NCBI GenBank assembly: GCA_900553555.1
Contig: USEG01000013.1
Location: 1 to 11,248 of the forward strand
Length of the DNA: 11,248 bases
DNA from: an uncultured Clostridia bacterium
GTDB taxonomy: Bacteria; Bacillota; Clostridia; Christensenellales; Pumilibacteraceae
Direction: 5' to 3'
In this document: positions 8,208 to 11,248 of the stretch, one piece after another
Layout of the letters: every line of letters begins with the position of its first letter
How positions within the stretch are numbered: position 1 is the stretch's first letter
Made by a program: the position numbers and the translations under genes
Notes under the pieces: generated by a model
What the model was told of the DNA's origin: nothing
Seen by the model: only the letters and a program-made list of their open reading frames with translations
The model's database searches: none

Positions 8208-10009
8208 TATTTGTCGTCCAGCTTTAATATAGACATAAACGCTTCGCTGGGCACCTCCACGTTGCCTATCTGGCGCATACGTTTTTTGCCTTCTTTTTGT
8301 TTTTCGAGCAGCTTTTTCTTGCGCGTAATGTCGCCACCGTAGCACTTTGCCAAAACGTCTTTCCTTAGAGCCTTAACGGTTTCACGCGCGATGATTTTAC
8401 TGCCTATTGCCGCCTGAATGGGTATTTCGAACATCTGACGCGGAATTACTTCTTTTAGCTTTTCGGCAATGCTTCTGCCGCGCGCATACGCCTTATCTCT
8501 GTGTACTATTATGCTGAGCGCGTCGCAAACAACGTTGTTTAACAAAATATCCAGCTTTACGAGGTCGCCAGGCTTATATCCTTTTAGTTCGAAGTCCAGG
8601 CTGGCATAGCCGCGTGTACGCGATTTGAGGCTGTCAAAGAAGTCGTACACTATCTCGTTAAGCGGAATTTCGTAATGCATACGAACGCGCGTTTTGTCCA
8701 AATATACCATGTCTATATATTCGCCGCGTTTATCCTGGCACAACTCCATTATCGAGCCGATATATTCCGGCGGCGTAAAAATATTGGCGGTGACATAGGG
8801 TTCTTCTATGCGGGCTATTTCCGTCGGGGAAGGAAGATTGCTGGGGTTTGTTACCGTGATCTCTTCTCCGTTGGTTTTTATTACGCGATAGTTAACGCCA
8901 GGAGCGGTGGTTATTATATCGAGACCGAATTCGCGTTCTAAGCGCTCTTCGATAATCTCCATATGCAGCAGTCCGAGAAAACCGCATCTGAATCCAAAGC
9001 TCAACGCCGCTGAAACTTCCGGTTCAAACGACAATGCGGCGTCGTTGAGACGCAGTTTTTCCAGCGCGTCTTTAAGGTCGTTGTAATGCGATCCGTCCAA
9101 GGGATAAATGCCGCAAAAAACCACCGACTGAGCCTTTTTATATCCCGGACAGGGTTCGGCGGCGCGATTGTCGGCAAGAGTAATGGTATCGCCGGGAGCG
9201 CAGTCGGACACGTTTTTTATGCTGCCGCAAATATAGCCTACTTCGCCGGCGGAAAGTTGGTCCGCAACCGTCATTTTGGGATGGAAAATTCCCACTTCCA
9301 CGACGTCGTACTGCTTGCCGTTGCTCATAATCTCCATACGGTCGCCCACTTTGACCTTGCCGTCGATAATGCGCACAAGACTTACCGCGCCCTTATAGTT
9401 GTCATAAAACGAATCGAATATCAGCGCCTTTAACGGGCCGTCGGGATTGCCGGAGGGCGGCGGCACTAAATCTACCACCTGGTCCAAAACTTCTTTTATC
9501 CCTATACCTTCTTTAGCGCTTACAAGAGGGGCCTTGGAAGCGTCTATGCCTATTACGTCCTCTATTTCGCGGCGCACCTCCTCCGGACGGGCGGAGGGCA
9601 GGTCTATCTTGTTGATGACAGGCAGAATTTCCAGGTTGTTGTCCACTGCAATATACACGTTTGCCAGCGTCTGAGCCTCTACTCCCTGCGTGGCGTCCAC
9701 GACCAATATGGCGCCCTCGCACGTTGCCAGCGACCGCGAAACCTCATACGAAAAATCCACATGCCCGGGCGTATCGATAAGATTGAGTTCGTACTCCGCG
9801 CCGTCTTTTTCGTACTTCATTTTGACGGGGGTGAGCTTTATTGTTATGCCCCTTTCGCGCTCGATGTCCATCGAATCCAGCGTCTGATCGGCGAGTTCGC
9901 GTTTTTGCAGAGTACCGGTATATTCGATAAGTCTGTCCGCCAGCGTCGATTTGCCGTGATCTATATGTGCGATTATGCAAAAATTGCGTATATATTTCTG
10001 TTTGTCCAT
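8207..10009 (-). CDS. lepA: Elongation factor 4 (LepA), ribosome-associated GTPase
   Basis: The 600-aa product is the translational GTPase LepA/EF4, which acts on ribosomes and has been linked to back-translocation and to initiation or ribosome assembly. G1 is AHIDHGKST (14-22), G2 RERGITIK (51-58), G3 DTPGH (79-83), G4 NKID (133-136) and G5 SAKEG (164-168). Domain II, two EF-G-like domains and the LepA-specific C-terminal domain (with [19 protein letters not shown] and a Lys/Arg-rich segment before a [14 protein letters not shown] end) complete a standard-length protein. The start at ATG 10009 gives the family N-terminus ([14 protein letters not shown]). The 20 upstream in-frame codons are non-homologous. 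No Shine-Dalgarno sequence precedes this ATG. Instead a promoter -10 box ends 7 nt upstream, so the mRNA may be leaderless. Its stop overlaps the hemW start. Confidence 0.97.
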   Translation of the reverse strand: MDKQKYIRNFCIIAHIDHGKSTLADRLIEYTGTLQKRELADQTLDSMDIERERGITIKLTPVKMKYEKDGAEYELNLIDTPGHVDFSYEVSRSLATCEGAILVVDATQGVEAQTLANVYIAVDNNLEILPVINKIDLPSARPEEVRREIEDVIGIDASKAPLVSAKEGIGIKEVLDQVVDLVPPPSGNPDGPLKALIFDSFYDNYKGAVSLVRIIDGKVKVGDRMEIMSNGKQYDVVEVGIFHPKMTVADQLSAGEVGYICGSIKNVSDCAPGDTITLADNRAAEPCPGYKKAQSVVFCGIYPLDGSHYNDLKDALEKLRLNDAALSFEPEVSAALSFGFRCGFLGLLHMEIIEERLEREFGLDIITTAPGVNYRVIKTNGEEITVTNPSNLPSPTEIARIEEPYVTANIFTPPEYIGSIMELCQDKRGEYIDMVYLDKTRVRMHYEIPLNEIVYDFFDSLKSRTRGYASLDFELKGYKPGDLVKLDILLNNVVCDALSIIVHRDKAYARGRSIAEKLKEVIPRQMFEIPIQAAIGSKIIARETVKALRKDVLAKCYGGDITRKKKLLEKQKEGKKRMRQIGNVEVPSEAFMSILKLDDK

Positions 10010-10016
10010 GACAATA

Positions 10017-10045
10017 ATTATATACTTTCGGGCGTAAAAATGCAA
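10017..10045 (-). promoter_or_regulatory. Promoter for lepA, start site at or next to the ATG
   Basis: On the minus strand TTGCAT (10045-10040), a 17-nt spacer and TATAAT (10022-10017) form a good sigma-A promoter. Only 7 nt separate the -10 box from the lepA ATG at 10009. A normal start site 7-8 nt after the box falls on C10010 or A10009, giving a leader of 0-1 nt. The absence of any GGAG-like sequence before the ATG agrees with leaderless initiation. Confidence 0.7.
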
Positions 10046-10074
10046 ATATTTTGGCTGATAATGCCGCATTTTTA
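10035..10074. repeat. Inverted repeat in the lepA / phosphodiesterase intergenic region
   Basis: TAAAAATGC (10035-10043) and GCATTTTTA (10066-10074) are exact reverse complements 22 nt apart. The first arm overlaps the lepA -35 box. The spacing would put both arms on nearly the same DNA face, as for an operator, but the arms are A/T-rich and chance is possible. The rest of the 158-bp divergent region holds only the two promoters. Confidence 0.45.
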
Positions 10075-10113
10075 AAAAATAAAATATTTAATAGGATAAT
10101 CTTGTGAAAATCG

Positions 10114-10142
10114 TTGATTTTTCTGTGTAAATACTATATAAT
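10114..10142 (+). promoter_or_regulatory. Sigma-A promoter for the glycerophosphodiesterase gene
   Basis: TTGATT (10114-10119), a 17-nt spacer and TATAAT (10137-10142) make a strong promoter. Transcription should begin near 10149, leaving a leader of about 19 nt that contains GGGAGG at 10156-10161. It fires divergently from the lepA promoter, whose -35 box is about 70 bp away. Confidence 0.8.
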
Positions 10143-10167
10143 AGTTGTGTATAATGGGAGGTTGTAT

Positions 10168-10899
10168 ATGGATATCAAAAAAACCTGGCTGTGCACCGAC
10201 CCTATCGCACACAGAGGATTACATAACAACGAAAAACCGGAAAATTCGATTGCCGCTTTCAAAAACGCCTGTGAAGTCGGCTGTCCTGTCGAGTTGGACG
10301 TGCAGATAATAGACGACAGCACGATAATAGTTTTTCATGATTATGATTTAAAGCGCATGACGGCCCACGACGGATATGTCGCCAATTTGACCAAAGATAA
10401 ATTGTGCGAACTGCGTCTCGGCGGCACCGACGAATGTATTCCTACGTTCGAACAGGTTCTGCAAACCATAAACGGCGCCGTTCCCATGCTGATAGAAATT
10501 AAAAACGAAGGCAAAATAGGTAAACTCGAACAAAAAGTAATAGATATGCTGGCGTCTTACAACGGCGAATTTGCCGTTGAGTCTTTCAACCCGTATTCGA
10601 TGGAATATTTCAAGAAAAACGCCACCGGAATTATACGCGGACAGCTGTCCATGGTCATGACCAAAAAGACGCTGCAAGGCGCATTCAAGAGATTTATGTT
10701 CAACTCAATGCGCATACTCAAAATATCTAATCCCGATTTTATTGCTTACAATGCCGCCGACCTTCCCAACAAAAAACTGGCTAAGCTTAATATTCCCACT
10801 ATTGCCTGGACGATAAGGAGCAATACCGAGATGGAAAAAGTCGCCCCGTACATAGACAATATTATCTTTGAAAACTTTATGCCGGTTAAAGAACAGTAA
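10168..10899 (+). CDS. Cytosolic glycerophosphodiester phosphodiesterase (UgpQ/GDPD family)
   Basis: The enzyme family hydrolyses glycerophosphodiesters to sn-glycerol 3-phosphate and an alcohol, recycling phospholipid head groups. The 243-aa product is a compact single-domain GDPD with catalytic HRG (His15, Arg16), the metal ligands Glu42 and Asp44 in VELDV, and the second catalytic His57 in FHD. Later family landmarks are PMLIEIKNEG, VESFNPYSMEYF, PTIAWTIRSNTEME and IIFENF at the C-terminus. There is no signal peptide or membrane segment, so it is cytoplasmic, like UgpQ. ATG 10168 is chosen: GGAGG lies 6 nt upstream, and the longer frame starting at 10114 runs through the promoter. It is the only complete plus-strand gene here, is probably monocistronic, and ends at the bidirectional terminator. 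Family is firm; exact substrate is unknown. Confidence 0.93.
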   Translation: MDIKKTWLCTDPIAHRGLHNNEKPENSIAAFKNACEVGCPVELDVQIIDDSTIIVFHDYDLKRMTAHDGYVANLTKDKLCELRLGGTDECIPTFEQVLQTINGAVPMLIEIKNEGKIGKLEQKVIDMLASYNGEFAVESFNPYSMEYFKKNATGIIRGQLSMVMTKKTLQGAFKRFMFNSMRILKISNPDFIAYNAADLPNKKLAKLNIPTIAWTIRSNTEMEKVAPYIDNIIFENFMPVKEQ

Positions 10900-10917
10900 A
10901 CTTATTGCATTAATAAT

Positions 10918-10955
10918 AAAAAAGCCGCACGCTGCACAGTAGCGCGGCTTTTTTT
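10918..10955. terminator. Bidirectional intrinsic terminator
   Basis: A run of six A (10918-10923), a GC-rich stem GCCGCACGCT / AGCGCGGC (8 pairs with a 2-nt bulge), a 7-nt loop and a run of seven T (10949-10955) form a hairpin that works on both strands. It lies 19 nt after the phosphodiesterase stop and about 15 nt after the stop of the convergent alkyltransferase gene. Confidence 0.85.
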
Positions 10956-10969
10956 GTTTTTGTATGTCT

Positions 10970-11248
10970 TTATATGGGACGCCCGCTCCGCTTTTCGGTA
11001 AAGCGCGCGTTTTCCATACGTAGCAGCGCTGTCTTGCGGTCCAGTCCGCCGCCGTATCCGGTTAGCGCGCCGCCGCATCCCAAGACCCGGTGGCAAGGAA
11101 CGATGACGGCTACAGGATTGTGTCCCACCGCTCCCCCAACGGCCTGCGCGGACGGCTTTTTTCCGCTGCCGAAAAATATTTCCTTTGCCAACTCTCCGTA
11201 AGTAATTGTTTTTCCGTACGGAATAAGCATCAGCCTTTTCCACACTTT
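10970..11248 (-). CDS. ogt: Methylated-DNA--protein-cysteine methyltransferase, C-terminal part
   Basis: This is the last 92 codons of a gene whose start lies beyond the right edge. The fragment holds the DNA-binding/active-site domain of O6-alkylguanine-DNA alkyltransferase (Ogt/AdaB/MGMT). It opens VWKRLMLIPYGKTITYGELA (helix-turn-helix approach). Then come AVGGAVGHNP, the active-site VPCHRV, whose Cys accepts the alkyl group from O6-methylguanine, and LTGYGGGLDRKTALLRME. The protein is a one-shot suicide repair enzyme in the cytoplasm. The GTG at 11245 is the conserved Val of the VW(K/E) motif, not a start, because the frame stays open to the window end and the match continues. Whether it is a stand-alone Ogt or the end of an Ada fusion cannot be seen. 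Confidence 0.92.
   Translation of the reverse strand, partial: KVWKRLMLIPYGKTITYGELAKEIFFGSGKKPSAQAVGGAVGHNPVAVIVPCHRVLGCGGALTGYGGGLDRKTALLRMENARFTEKRSGRPI

Noticed and set aside
8208..8345. 46-codon N-terminal extension of hemW
   Set aside because: It overlaps the end of lepA, is very basic and has no match to the HemW N-terminus; the family start is at ATG 8207.
10010..10069. 20-codon N-terminal extension of lepA
   Set aside because: It covers the promoter elements, lacks a ribosome binding site and does not resemble LepA, which begins just before [13 protein letters not shown].
10114..10167. 18-codon N-terminal extension of the phosphodiesterase
   Set aside because: It begins at the -35 box and runs through the promoter; GGAGG clearly selects ATG 10168.
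10902..11243. 113-codon minus-strand frame at the right end
   Set aside because: It is an out-of-frame shadow of the alkyltransferase gene and runs through the bidirectional terminator.

Overview
The window carries ordinary bacterial chromosomal housekeeping genes, almost all on the minus strand. The organism looks like a low-to-medium-GC Bacillota, probably a member of the Clostridia. The reasons are strong AGGAGG-type ribosome binding sites, near-consensus sigma-A promoters with 17-nt spacers, and the Bacillota neighbourhoods pcrA-ligA, yicC(yloC)-gmk-rpoZ-coaBC and lepA-hemW. The PcrA also has the C-terminal Tudor-like domain typical of this phylum. I cannot place it below class. There are no mobile elements, CRISPR arrays, tRNAs or rRNAs.

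Layout from right to left, the direction of most transcription. At the right edge lies the C-terminal part of an O6-alkylguanine-DNA alkyltransferase (minus). It converges on a cytosolic glycerophosphodiester phosphodiesterase (plus), and a bidirectional terminator sits between them. The phosphodiesterase gene diverges from lepA across about 160 bp holding two back-to-back promoters. lepA, hemW and an unrecognised 57-codon gene form a tightly overlapping operon (TAATG and ATGA junctions) closed by an intrinsic terminator near 6840-6881. A monocistronic-looking unknown gene (151 aa) follows with its own promoter and a very good Shine-Dalgarno site. Next come pcrA-ligA (helicase and NAD+-dependent ligase), spaced 3 nt apart and led by a strong promoter. 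The last block is yicC-gmk-rpoZ-coaBC (RNA turnover, GMP kinase, RNA polymerase omega, CoA synthesis). Its promoter has its -35 box on the ligA stop codon, and its genes overlap or nearly touch.

I found no convincing new multi-gene system. The items most worth a second look are: a predicted leaderless lepA mRNA; two unknown highly charged small proteins, one translationally coupled to hemW; a LigA with several altered signature motifs; a perfect 10-bp inverted repeat inside pcrA; and the leader upstream of yicC, which is about 157 nt long and contains palindromes and a possible 37-codon ORF.
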